A DNA stretch of 64,000 nt from Verrucomicrobiota bacterium (GTDB lineage: Bacteria; Verrucomicrobiota; Verrucomicrobiia; Chthoniobacterales; Terrimicrobiaceae), in contig JAFKMU010000047.1 in assembly GCA_017305195.1 (NCBI GenBank), positions 62,001 through 126,000 of the forward strand. The letters are read 5' to 3'. Positions 34,379-41,900 of this stretch are shown here, in pieces. The translations under genes and the position numbers were made by a program. The stretch's first letter is position 1. Each line of letters starts with the position of its first letter. The notes below the pieces were generated by a model. It saw only the letters and a list, made by a program, of their open reading frames with translations. It was not told where the DNA came from and made no database searches.

Positions 34379-36412
34379 ATGCACCTCACCAAAATTCTCA
34401 TTCTGTTCGTCGCTTTCACCCCGCATGCAATCTGCCAGGTTCCGGGCAGCGCCTTCGACGAAAGCAGCATCTCCGGAAATGTCGAGCAGGCGACCAAAAT
34501 CGTCATGCCCGACTCGCCGAACGTCGGCACCAACAATCAAAGCCTCAATTTTTCACCCACCATTTCGCCCGGAAATACCTCGTTAGCGGCACCGACCGGA
34601 AATTCTGTTGGCACGAGTCCCGCCCAGCCTGGAACCGGGGGAGAAAAGACCGAGGGTGTCGTTGCCGACAAGCTGAAAAACCTCGAAATCGATCCGGCCA
34701 ACGAGACGGTCATCAATTCCAAAACGGGGTCGGTTTGGGCGATTACCGATAATTGGATGGTAGACGCCCGATATGAGCGGTATCTTAACCAGGACGCATT
34801 CACGCGGCAAAAGCAGGAAAAATATCTCCACCAACTCAACGGAATTCTCCAGTTGCTTTGCCCAAAAAATCCGTATGGCGGAACGCGTGGGGCATCCGGT
34901 CCCACCCGTGAAGATTACGGTAAAGCCTACCAACTCCTTCGGAATCTTTCCGCCGAGTTTTCCGATTACGACGGCGGGGTGGCAAACACCTTGGCCAATC
35001 AGGTCGATGCCCTCAATGCCGCTTTGGCAGCGCGCCAAAAGCTCTATGCCGAAGTCGATGCGCTGGAAAAAGAAATCCAACGGGCCAAATGGAACATGGA
35101 CGTCACGGTGAAACACCGGATGGATCGTAACAGCGAACGGCGCGGCGCGGACCGCGCTCAGGAAACCGCCGAAAGAACTGCCTACGCCATACAGGCTGGC
35201 TCCGGATACGCCAGAGAAATTGCAAAATACCAAGCCCTCCAAGCCGCAAAAACAGCACAAGCCGAGGCCAAGATGTTGCTCGCTAAGACGGAATTTCAAA
35301 CGCTGCTGATGCAGCATTTTGCCGCCCGACGTTTTCAGCAGGTGCTGATCGGTGGGGCGTTTTATCGGACTGGATTTGGGGACGGCGAAATGTCCATTAC
35401 GACCGAAACCAAGCTGACTCAACTTCTCAGTGAGAAACTGGGGGTGCCCTTGACGGTCACGGTGCTTGAGGCGGCCACCGTCGAAGCCATCGAAGAGGTC
35501 CGGCGCGGTATGGGAGCAGTCAGTAACATGCTGACAGATCGCAAGGTTGCAGGCGCGGAAAAGCGCCTGATGGAAACCCTGCTTGTCGGGGAAAATCTGC
35601 CCGAAATGCTGGCGTTTTCCGTCGAACAACGAAAAGCCATTCTCGCCTTTCGCCAGATGCGGCAGGAAGCCACCAAGGCCGTTGAAGTGAAGGATTTTGG
35701 CCGGGCGGAAGAACGAAACAATCGGCTCTCGGAAATGGCTTCGGACTATGATCCTGCCATGATTCGAGCCGCCGTCTCGGCGGCCATGTCAGAGAGTAAC
35801 ATGCATTTGCTGAAGGCGCGCAACGCCGCAACATCCGGTGATCAGGCCACCGCTGAGGCTGAAGTCAAATTGGCGGCAGCGGCGTGGCCGCAAAATCCGG
35901 CCCTTGAAAAGGGCACCTCCCAGATGATGGATAGGTTCAATTCTCAGGCTGAGAATTTGAAGGAACTGGACGCCTTTTTGGAGAAGGGTGACTTGCGAGG
36001 CATCGAAAGCAAACGGGAAGTCTTCACGGCCTCAGTTGCCGACGATCCGGACCGCCAGGCACGTTTACGGGCCGCTTTGGAAGCCATCGTGGAAATTGAA
36101 AAAGCCATCGAGCGTGCCCGCGAATACGAACAAAACGGCTCTCCGGCGGAAGCGTGGGCGGCGGTGGAACCCATCGGCAGAAAATATCCCAACGACCAGA
36201 AACTTCTGCGCATCACATCGGACTATGCCGCCCGTTCGCCGGATTTCGTGCGGCACATTTCCTCGGCACGTGATGCGGCAGCCAAAAAGGACACCGCCCG
36301 TGCACTCGTGTCCTATCTCAGTGCTTTGCGCGACAACCCTTCGAGCGAGGAAGCCCGTTTGAAAACGACGGAACTCGCAGAAAAACAACTCTCTCTCCTG
36401 GAACAACCCTGA
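34379..36412 (+). CDS. Large exported coiled-coil/helical-repeat protein
   Basis: A 677-residue protein with a signal peptide (ILILFVAFTPHAICQ). Residues 20-110 are low-complexity and probably disordered (Ser, Pro, Asn rich). Long helices follow (ALAARQKLYAEVDALEKEIQ, AIQAGSGYAREIAKYQALQA), and the C-terminal 250 residues look like TPR-style repeats (LLKARNAATSGDQATAEAEV, ARALVSYLSALRDNPSSEEA). No enzymatic motif. It is the largest member of the exported block; four more genes follow within a few bases, so it probably forms an envelope assembly with them. Start chosen at ATG 34379, which puts the signal peptide at the N-terminus. Confidence 0.7.
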   Translation: MHLTKILILFVAFTPHAICQVPGSAFDESSISGNVEQATKIVMPDSPNVGTNNQSLNFSPTISPGNTSLAAPTGNSVGTSPAQPGTGGEKTEGVVADKLKNLEIDPANETVINSKTGSVWAITDNWMVDARYERYLNQDAFTRQKQEKYLHQLNGILQLLCPKNPYGGTRGASGPTREDYGKAYQLLRNLSAEFSDYDGGVANTLANQVDALNAALAARQKLYAEVDALEKEIQRAKWNMDVTVKHRMDRNSERRGADRAQETAERTAYAIQAGSGYAREIAKYQALQAAKTAQAEAKMLLAKTEFQTLLMQHFAARRFQQVLIGGAFYRTGFGDGEMSITTETKLTQLLSEKLGVPLTVTVLEAATVEAIEEVRRGMGAVSNMLTDRKVAGAEKRLMETLLVGENLPEMLAFSVEQRKAILAFRQMRQEATKAVEVKDFGRAEERNNRLSEMASDYDPAMIRAAVSAAMSESNMHLLKARNAATSGDQATAEAEVKLAAAAWPQNPALEKGTSQMMDRFNSQAENLKELDAFLEKGDLRGIESKREVFTASVADDPDRQARLRAALEAIVEIEKAIERAREYEQNGSPAEAWAAVEPIGRKYPNDQKLLRITSDYAARSPDFVRHISSARDAAAKKDTARALVSYLSALRDNPSSEEARLKTTELAEKQLSLLEQP

Positions 36413-36414
36413 TT

Positions 36415-36798
36415 ATGGCCCGGCGAAAAAAACTATCCCTCAAACTTCAAATTGGAATCGTGGTTGGCGTTTTGCTCTTGTTTGCGGCATTCGCCCTGAT
36501 TCCAACGGTCTTCGATGCCAACCGCACCAAGGCCCGTCTCAGCTTCGACGAATATGTCGAAAATCCCCGCGCCTTTTCCGGGAATTCCTATTTCGTCGAA
36601 GGGAAAATTTCCGACCGGCTCGCTCGTAGCAAGTCGGGTGCGGTTTATGCCATTGCGACCGGTAATCATTCGCTGGCCGTTGTCATTCCCGCACCAGTCC
36701 TCCCAAAATTCAACATCGAGAAGGGGCAGACGCTCCTTCTCGACATCCAAGTCGCCGATGAAGGCGCGTTGGTTGCCACTGCCGTCTCCAAAAAATGA
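36415..36798 (+). CDS. Membrane-anchored OB-fold-like protein
   Basis: A 127-residue protein: a basic N-terminus, one membrane helix (LQIGIVVGVLLLFAAFALIP), then a periplasmic domain with strands that suggest an OB-type barrel (SYFVEGKISDRLARSKSGAV, KGQTLLLDIQVADEGALVA). The layout recalls CcmE or SSB-like folds, but no family is assigned. It starts 2 bp after the large coiled-coil gene and overlaps the next by 4 bp. Confidence 0.6.
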   Translation: MARRKKLSLKLQIGIVVGVLLLFAAFALIPTVFDANRTKARLSFDEYVENPRAFSGNSYFVEGKISDRLARSKSGAVYAIATGNHSLAVVIPAPVLPKFNIEKGQTLLLDIQVADEGALVATAVSKK

Positions 36799-37286
36799 AA
36801 ACTCCCACCTTCCTGCTGATCCTCCTCGCTTCGTCCTCGGTTCTTCTCGCCCAGGAATCACCTCCCAAAGGTCCGACTTTCCCTCTCTGGGAGCCGCCCC
36901 TTCCAAAGAATCAGGGGGCTTTTGCGCTCAGCTTGAACAGCATTTGTTCCGTGGCCCTCGAACGGTACGACCTCGAATACAAGGATAAATCCTACCCTGT
37001 CACCGAGTGTTCCGTCATGACTGTCGGAGGAAAAACGGTCCGCTTTTATTACGTCGAAGAAAAAGAGGATTCGGAACCGAAAAATCCGATTCAAGCCGCG
37101 AAGGAATCCGTGAAGTCCATTGTTCCCGGGAACTCCGAGGAGGAAGACTCGAAAAAACTGCGCGTGGTGAAGTTGTTCCCACACTCCTCCCAAACAGGAA
37201 CGGTTGAATACCGCCTATCCAGTGAAAAGAAGATCACTGACATTTACCAGAGCCTGCGGGACGCATGGGTGGCAAACGCGCCATGA
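36795..37286 (+). CDS. Exported protein, paralogue A
   Basis: A 163-residue protein with a signal peptide (FLLILLASSSVLLAQ). The mature part includes ALERYDLEYKDKSYPVTECS, which matches YRLARYDIRYEGENYPVTEL in the next gene, so the two are tandem paralogues that have diverged. Function unknown. It overlaps both neighbours by 4 bp, strong evidence for one operon. Confidence 0.65.
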   Translation: MKTPTFLLILLASSSVLLAQESPPKGPTFPLWEPPLPKNQGAFALSLNSICSVALERYDLEYKDKSYPVTECSVMTVGGKTVRFYYVEEKEDSEPKNPIQAAKESVKSIVPGNSEEEDSKKLRVVKLFPHSSQTGTVEYRLSSEKKITDIYQSLRDAWVANAP

Positions 37287-37759
37287 GAATATTGCTTGTC
37301 TTGATGATCTTGGGTGCAACCGGGCTTCTCGCACAAGAGGCAGACCCCAAGGAAAAACACTTCTGGTCGCCGGAACTCCCCAATGGTCAAGCCTTCCTCG
37401 CCATGCCGCGTTCTATCAAATCCTACCGGCTTGCTCGGTATGACATTCGCTATGAAGGGGAGAATTACCCGGTCACTGAGTTGAACGTCGAATTGACGCA
37501 TGGGATTGCGCGCTTCGTCGCCATTGAGTCCTCGTCAGGGAAGCCTGTGCCGCCAAGTTTGCGGGACATTGCCGATGGCAGACATGACGCGAACGGCCGT
37601 TTTGGGAGATGGGAACAGGGTCAAGCCCCACCCAAAGAACTGACTGCACGCGGAGAAGATGCAGACAGGTATCAACGGTTCATGCTCGAATCACCCTCCC
37701 AGGTGACACAACTCCATGAGCAACTCGAAAAGATTTTCCACTTTGCCTTCCCATGGTGA
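37283..37759 (+). CDS. Exported protein, paralogue B
   Basis: A 158-residue protein from ATG 37283, with signal peptide ILLVLMILGATGLLAQ. It shares the RYDIRYEGENYPVTELNVEL segment with paralogue A and an FLAMPRSIKSY stretch that aligns to FALSLNSICSV. The 3' half (PPSLRDIADGRHDANGRFGR) is different. It overlaps the next gene by 7 bp. Confidence 0.65.
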   Translation: MRILLVLMILGATGLLAQEADPKEKHFWSPELPNGQAFLAMPRSIKSYRLARYDIRYEGENYPVTELNVELTHGIARFVAIESSSGKPVPPSLRDIADGRHDANGRFGRWEQGQAPPKELTARGEDADRYQRFMLESPSQVTQLHEQLEKIFHFAFPW

Positions 37760-38274
37760 CACGAATTTTTCTCATCATCTCGGTCGTCCTCGCACCTTTG
37801 CTTTCATGCGCGGCGGAGCCAAGCGCCACCAAAGCCCTCGCGGAATTCAAACGTTACCAATCCGCCGGGGGCAGCAAACTGGCGGATCGCTACGAAACGC
37901 GTATCCGCCAGTATCTCGACACCCGCGTTCTGCTCAGCACCGGAAGCCTCGAAAGCTCTGATCCTCTATTGGTTTATTTACTGTTTTCGCGAACGCACAA
38001 AACTCCGCAAGGGCGTTCCTACGCCGAGTGTGCGGCGGATGCCAAAAGGTTCGTCGAGAGCGCCGGATTCGAGCGCAAGCTTTACCAGATGAATGACCTT
38101 CATCCAGACCAAGGGAGGCAATCCACGTATCAATTTTCCCTAGATGATGTCACCGTCCGGGTAGAACTCGTGCCGGACAACGCGATCACCATCGTCTTCT
38201 TTTCCAATCGGGATTTTCGCCATGCCTTGCATCAAACCCGCCGAACGCTCATCCCTCCGAATCGACAGCCTTGA
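37753..38274 (+). CDS. Lipoprotein of unknown function
   Basis: A 173-residue protein with a lipobox (VVLAPLLSC, Cys near 19). The rest looks like an alpha/beta domain (KALAEFKRYQSAGGSKLADR, TYQFSLDDVTVRVELVPDNA). Not recognised. It closes the exported-protein operon; the PhyH-like gene follows after 31 bp. Confidence 0.6.
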   Translation: MVTRIFLIISVVLAPLLSCAAEPSATKALAEFKRYQSAGGSKLADRYETRIRQYLDTRVLLSTGSLESSDPLLVYLLFSRTHKTPQGRSYAECAADAKRFVESAGFERKLYQMNDLHPDQGRQSTYQFSLDDVTVRVELVPDNAITIVFFSNRDFRHALHQTRRTLIPPNRQP

Positions 38275-38305
38275 CGCGATAGTTGGAAGGCACCACGTTC
38301 CAAAA

Positions 38306-39022
38306 ATGCTGCTTTCTGGCTATCGAATTTTTCCCCGGCTCTTCGAACCAACACTCATAGCGGCGGCCCTCTCTGCCGTGGAGGAGCTATGTGATTCACT
38401 TCATCCCGGCGATCCTCGTTGGGACAAACATGTAGTTCCACTCGCTGGCCTCAAGGATCATCGAAATCCTGGGATTTCCAAGGAAACAACGGTTGAGGTT
38501 CCATTTCTCCTCACGAGCTTGCCTCAACTTTCCCCAGCTTTACGTGCCGTCATATTGTTTCCTTCCTTGTGGGAGGCCGCCCGCGAGATCCTTGAAAGTG
38601 AAGATGTCGTGTGCCATTTCTCAAATGTCACCCGTAAACCTGCTCGCATCGGACCGAATATTTCGTGGCATCGCGATTATCCAAACGGCTACATTTGCCC
38701 GCGAAAGTCTGAACACTTTTTTCGTTTCCTCATCCCACTTGAAAACATGGACGAGGAAAATGGTTGTACGCTGGCCATTCCAGATACGCACCTTCTCGGC
38801 GATGAAGAAGCTCTTCGAGAGCCGAAAGATGCAGACTACTCGAAAGCAATTCCTCTCGAAGCCGAAGCTGGCGCCGCTATCGCTATTCACCCGAAATTAC
38901 TTCACGGTGGGCGTGAGAATCGATCAGAGCGAAATCGCAACTTGATTGTCGTCCAGTTTGGCCGACGCACTGGTGATTTTTTGCACGATCTTAACGAAGA
39001 AGAGATAGAGCAGTTCACCTAG
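38306..39022 (+). CDS. Phytanoyl-CoA dioxygenase (PhyH) family protein
   Basis: A 238-residue Fe(II)/2-oxoglutarate dioxygenase. The iron ligands are visible: His and Asp in SWHRDYPNG, and the distal His in HPKLLHGGRENRS, followed by the Arg that binds 2-oxoglutarate. FLIPLENMDEENGCTLAIPD is the typical PhyH strand pair. I start at ATG 38306; an upstream ATG at 38222 would overlap the lipoprotein gene. The substrate is unknown; PhyH enzymes hydroxylate small molecules in many pathways. It is unusual cargo for an integrative element. Confidence 0.85.
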   Translation: MLLSGYRIFPRLFEPTLIAAALSAVEELCDSLHPGDPRWDKHVVPLAGLKDHRNPGISKETTVEVPFLLTSLPQLSPALRAVILFPSLWEAAREILESEDVVCHFSNVTRKPARIGPNISWHRDYPNGYICPRKSEHFFRFLIPLENMDEENGCTLAIPDTHLLGDEEALREPKDADYSKAIPLEAEAGAAIAIHPKLLHGGRENRSERNRNLIVVQFGRRTGDFLHDLNEEEIEQFT

Positions 39023-39106
39023 GTATTCGCTATGATCTTGTCCGTGTTGGTCTTGTAGGTGATCCACTAAGGGCCTAACGGTACTGCTGCCCGAGCCGTA
39101 GATTTT

Positions 39107-39130
39107 TCGAACTGAGTTTGCTCAGTTCGA
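39107..39130 (+). terminator. Probable terminator after the PhyH-like gene
   Basis: TCGAACTGAG and CTCAGTTCGA form a perfect 10-bp stem with a TTTG loop, followed after 7 bases by a run of six T. It lies 85 bp after the PhyH stop. Confidence 0.55.
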
Positions 39131-39177
39131 GATCCCCATTTTTTCCGGAGAACACCGCCGTGGGATGGCCTGCCTGA

Positions 39178-39477
39178 ACGAGGCTTTCGCCCCGTTCTTC
39201 CAAGAGCCGAAAAACAGGGCACGCAGGCAAGATTGAATACATCGCAGAAGGAAAGGTTTCCTCCGTCCAATTTCTCAAAGGGCAAATCCTTTTCACCCTG
39301 GAAATCCCCACAAAACGAAAAGCCGGTTTGCACGTGCTTACTTGCCGGGTGACCGGAGAACTCGCCTTGCGTCTCAAGGACAACCTCCAAGTCGGCGAAT
39401 CAGTCGTGGTAAGCGGAGTGACGGTTCCTCCTCGCAAGCCAGTCCCCGCGGATTCCGTGATGCGCGTTTCGCGCTGA
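39178..39477 (+). pseudogene. Remnant or unusually started OB-fold/SSB-like frame
   Basis: An open frame of about 99 codons between a TGA at 39175 and the stop at 39475. Its later part, YIAEGKVSSVQFLKGQILFT then GLHVLTCRVTGELALRLKDN and VGESVVVSGVTVPP, reads like an OB-fold strand set similar to single-stranded-DNA-binding proteins. No ATG, GTG or TTG start exists in frame before this part; the only candidate is ATT at 39232, which overlaps the stop of a short frame in ATTGA. It is either a truncated gene or uses a rare ATT start. Confidence 0.45.
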
Positions 39478-39575
39478 AAGCCCTCGTCAGAAAAATATAC
39501 CCTGCGCCGGGCGGGAGCGGCTGTCGCCGTCCCGCCCCAACAGGGAAGACATCAATTCTCAGGAAAATCATCACT

Positions 39576-39995
39576 ATGGAAATCCTTGGTCTTCTTTTCG
39601 CTCTTACTGCTCTCATCGGAATCCTCGCCGGGTATGCCTGCCTCGTCAGCACGCTCAATCGGCATTCCGAGGAACGTCACGGTTATACGCCGATTACCGT
39701 CGGCAAAAGCGCCCTCATGCTCCTGCCATTTGCGCTGGCCGCATTCGGCCTCTTCGCTTGGCAGGAGCCCACCCAGGTTGGCCACGCGGAAATCTGCGCG
39801 CTGGTTGCCTTTGCCTGTTCCGGCCTAATCCTGCTGGCCCTGTATTGGCGGATCAGCCGCCGAAGCTCCACCGGGATTGCCCTTGTGGCCATGATTGGCC
39901 TCACCATCAACGCCGTCCTGATTGTCGGCGCGATCTGCGTCTATGCCGTCGTGCAGATGCTCCTCGCCGAAGCGCGGCGTAACCGTCGCTATTGA
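39576..39995 (+). CDS. Four-helix membrane protein of unknown function
   Basis: A 139-residue protein from ATG 39576, with four hydrophobic helices: LGLLFALTALIGILAGYACL, ALMLLPFALAAFGLFAWQ, ICALVAFACSGLILLALYW and IALVAMIGLTINAVLIVGAI. Basic C-terminus (AEARRNRRY). Not recognised. AGGA stands 9 bp before the ATG. It is followed by a hairpin and then the AAA+ gene. Confidence 0.6.
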   Translation: MEILGLLFALTALIGILAGYACLVSTLNRHSEERHGYTPITVGKSALMLLPFALAAFGLFAWQEPTQVGHAEICALVAFACSGLILLALYWRISRRSSTGIALVAMIGLTINAVLIVGAICVYAVVQMLLAEARRNRRY

Positions 39996-40010
39996 TCCTT
40001 CTTTCCGTCC

Positions 40011-40033
40011 CTTTGCTGAGCCCCTCAGCAAGG
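40011..40033. repeat. Hairpin after the membrane protein gene
   Basis: TTGCTGAG and CTCAGCAA form a perfect 8-bp stem around CCC, extended by two more pairs. It begins 15 bp after the stop at 39995; no U-tract follows, so termination is possible but unproven. Confidence 0.4.
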
Positions 40034-40121
40034 CGTTCCGGGCGGACTAGTAGGGCTCGTCACTCTGCCATGAACCTCCGCCCGGACGCCAACACTCGCG
40101 TTCGCACATCTGCCACCTTTT

Positions 40122-41018
40122 ATGAAATATCCAACGCCATCCTCGCCCGGCACCCAAAATCCGTTTCTGTTTTCGTATCAGCAACCGGCATTTCAGGAGT
40201 TGTGCCGCATCGCTCGCGCTTTTTCCCAGACGGGAAGCTGGCAAAATCTCTTCGTCCGCCCGCGCTGGCACCGACTCATCGTCGGACCCACCGGCACCGG
40301 CAAGACGCACCTTGCAGCCGCTCTGGCCCACAAGCTCGACTGGCCGCTGCTTTCCCTCACCGTACCGGATTGGATTTTGCTCGGCTGCAACGAACGGGGA
40401 GCCAGACAAACATGGCGCTGTATTGCTGATTGGCTCGCCCGACGGGATTCCTTTTCGCTGATCTTCATCGACGAAATTGATAAAATCAGCGGCCACGAAA
40501 CGTGGTCGCGCCATTTGCGCACCGAGGTTTTTGATCTTTTGGACGGACGGGTGCCGACCGGCCTTCGCATCACCGACGACGAAGACCCCGAAACCTCCGC
40601 GCAACTTCGCCTTCGGGCTGCCATCCAGCTCACCTCCAAAACCCTCATCCTCGGCGCTTCCGCTTTTCAGGAAGCTTGGGAGGCTCGTTCCCGCGCCTCG
40701 ATTGGATTTGGCGAACAAGAACATTTGCCGCCCGTCCTCTCCGAACTGACCCAGCATCTCCAACGCGAACTGCTCAATCGTTTCGCTTCGCGTCTCATCC
40801 TCCTCCGATCCCTCGAAAGAACGGACTACCAGGAAATGCTCGCCCAGACAGCCCGGCAGCTACCGTCAGCCCTTCGCGCTCGGTTTTCAGAAGTCGGTCA
40901 CCAGCGGCTGGAGGAAAGCCACCGCGATCAGAAAGGAGCCCGCTTCATCGAGGAAATCCTCTCCGAATGCCTGCTGATTTCCTCCGAACAACGCCCCACA
41001 CCATCCCCCGAACACTGA
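40122..41018 (+). CDS. AAA+ ATPase
   Basis: A 298-residue cytoplasmic AAA+ protein. Walker A is GPTGTGKT (55-62), Walker B is LIFIDEID (113-120), and later blocks include TSKTLILGASAFQEAW and RELLNRFASRLILLRSLERT, which resemble the sensor and arginine-finger regions of ClpX/HslU-type ATPases. It lacks a zinc-binding domain and is shorter than ClpX. With the SSB that follows 33 bp later it may load or remodel DNA-processing complexes during transfer or replication of the element. This role is inferred from context. Confidence 0.75.
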   Translation: MKYPTPSSPGTQNPFLFSYQQPAFQELCRIARAFSQTGSWQNLFVRPRWHRLIVGPTGTGKTHLAAALAHKLDWPLLSLTVPDWILLGCNERGARQTWRCIADWLARRDSFSLIFIDEIDKISGHETWSRHLRTEVFDLLDGRVPTGLRITDDEDPETSAQLRLRAAIQLTSKTLILGASAFQEAWEARSRASIGFGEQEHLPPVLSELTQHLQRELLNRFASRLILLRSLERTDYQEMLAQTARQLPSALRARFSEVGHQRLEESHRDQKGARFIEEILSECLLISSEQRPTPSPEH

Positions 41019-41051
41019 GGGCCACCCTCAACCAACCAACCCACCAAAACC

Positions 41052-41432
41052 ATGCTTGAATTGACCGTCCTCGGATACGTCGGCTTCGTGCGCCTGAACG
41101 ACACCCAAAACAGCCAGGTCCTCACGGTGACCCTGGCTTACCGTAGGAAACCGGAAGAAGATCCGCAGTGGATCGCCGCGAAAATATGGGGCTCCCGCGC
41201 CGCCAGCCTCTCTACCCACATCAAACCGGGAGGGCGTTTGCTGGTGCGCGGCCGCCCGCAAGTGGCCGTCTTCCAACGCAAGGACGGCACCCAAGGCCAA
41301 GAATTGGTTTGCCATGTCGATACCCTTGAGTTTGTCGGCAGTCCGCGCCCCGAGCCTCCCCCTTCCCAACAACTCCCACTATCCAGAAAACGCAACACCA
41401 AACCCTCACGTTCTCCCGCTTTGAGGAAATGA
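41052..41432 (+). CDS. Single-stranded-DNA-binding protein (SSB)
   Basis: A 126-residue protein with the SSB OB fold: LTVLGYVGFVRLNDTQNSQV, the WIAAKIWGSRAASLSTHIKP block, GGRLLVRGRPQVAVFQRKDG and CHVDTLEFVGSP. The short C-terminus (LSRKRNTKPSRSPALRK) is basic and lacks the acidic DDDIPF-like tip of chromosomal SSB, as in some plasmid copies. It should coat single strands formed in transfer or replication of the element. It overlaps the next small gene by 4 bp. Confidence 0.85.
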   Translation: MLELTVLGYVGFVRLNDTQNSQVLTVTLAYRRKPEEDPQWIAAKIWGSRAASLSTHIKPGGRLLVRGRPQVAVFQRKDGTQGQELVCHVDTLEFVGSPRPEPPPSQQLPLSRKRNTKPSRSPALRK

Positions 41433-41620
41433 ATGCCACCATCCCAGGTGACCCTGCTTCCAAGCTTCAGCAGGTTGTCATATGCCGTTACGGCTCTCGA
41501 TATTGGGCCGTTCATCAGGGAACGGAACTTATTGCTGTAACCCTTTACAAAAAAGGAGCCCTGCGAGTGGCCCAGCTTCTGACAGTTACGCCAGAAGAAC
41601 CCATCAAATCTCCTCGCTAA
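41429..41620 (+). CDS. Small hypothetical protein at the right end of the element
   Basis: A 63-residue protein (QQVVICRYGSRYWAVHQGTE, LIAVTLYKKGALRVAQLLTV), probably a small beta-sheet domain. Its ATG overlaps the SSB stop by 4 bp and it is the last gene before the right junction 41 bp later. Small genes in this place sometimes encode excision factors, but no HTH is visible. Confidence 0.5.
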   Translation: MNATIPGDPASKLQQVVICRYGSRYWAVHQGTELIAVTLYKKGALRVAQLLTVTPEEPIKSPR

Positions 41621-41633
41621 ACAATCATTCAAC

Positions 41634-41690
41634 AAATGCTTTGTTTTTTTGCATCTATATGATGGCATCGAGGCAACCCACGAGATTCGC
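41634..41690 (+). other. attR: right element-chromosome junction
   Basis: GCTTTGTTTTTTTGC (41638-41652) is the inverted counterpart of the left arm; 8 bases later comes GAT (41661-41663), then the chromosomal GGCATCGAGGCAACCCACGA, which continues the interrupted receiver domain in frame. Confidence 0.85.
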
Positions 41691-41900
41691 AAGATCGAAA
41701 CAGCAGAGAACATCCCGCCCGCTTTCATCTCCGCCCTCACCGCGAACATCACGACGGAAATCCGCCATGTTTGTCTCGATGCCGGGATGTCTAGCTACCT
41801 GAACAAGCCCATACAGATCGAACGACTGGCGCAGATGCTCGAACAGGCCTACCGGGCGCTTCACGCCTCAAATGGTGCGACCGAGAAGGTCGAGTCCTAG
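41661..41900 (+). pseudogene. 3' part of the split hybrid kinase (second half of the receiver)
   Basis: Seventy-nine codons plus stop. They encode DGIEATHEIRKIETAENIPP, then FISALTANITTEIRH with the conserved switch strand, CLDAGMSSYLNKPIQIERLA with the conserved Lys, and a final helix. It aligns closely with the intact receiver at the end of the hybrid kinase gene at 14942. Joined to the first 995 codons at 19636-22620 it would give a kinase of about 1074 residues. A TTG at 41649 is the only nearby in-frame start, so the piece is unlikely to be made on its own. Confidence 0.92.

Larger units (their letters stand above)
22621..41663 (+). mobile_element. 19.04-kb integrative element inserted in a hybrid histidine kinase gene
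   Basis: The two halves of one receiver domain are separated by this segment and rejoin in frame at GAT to read MPEMDGIEATHEIR. A large serine recombinase lies at the left edge, and inverted arms flank the core on the element side. Contents: DUF4240 protein, HTH proteins, candidate mobilisation protein with oriT-like hairpin, transglutaminase-like protein, orphan Rhs tip, XRE pair, a block of exported and lipoproteins, PhyH-type dioxygenase, AAA+ ATPase and SSB. No type IV secretion genes or recognised replication protein are seen, so it is probably mobilisable rather than self-transmissible. GAT is counted at both ends; the unit that would excise is 19,040 bp. Confidence 0.9.

Noticed and set aside
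39067..39437. Minus-strand frames over the OB-fold remnant
   Set aside because: No domain pattern, and the plus-strand frame has the better beta-barrel pattern.
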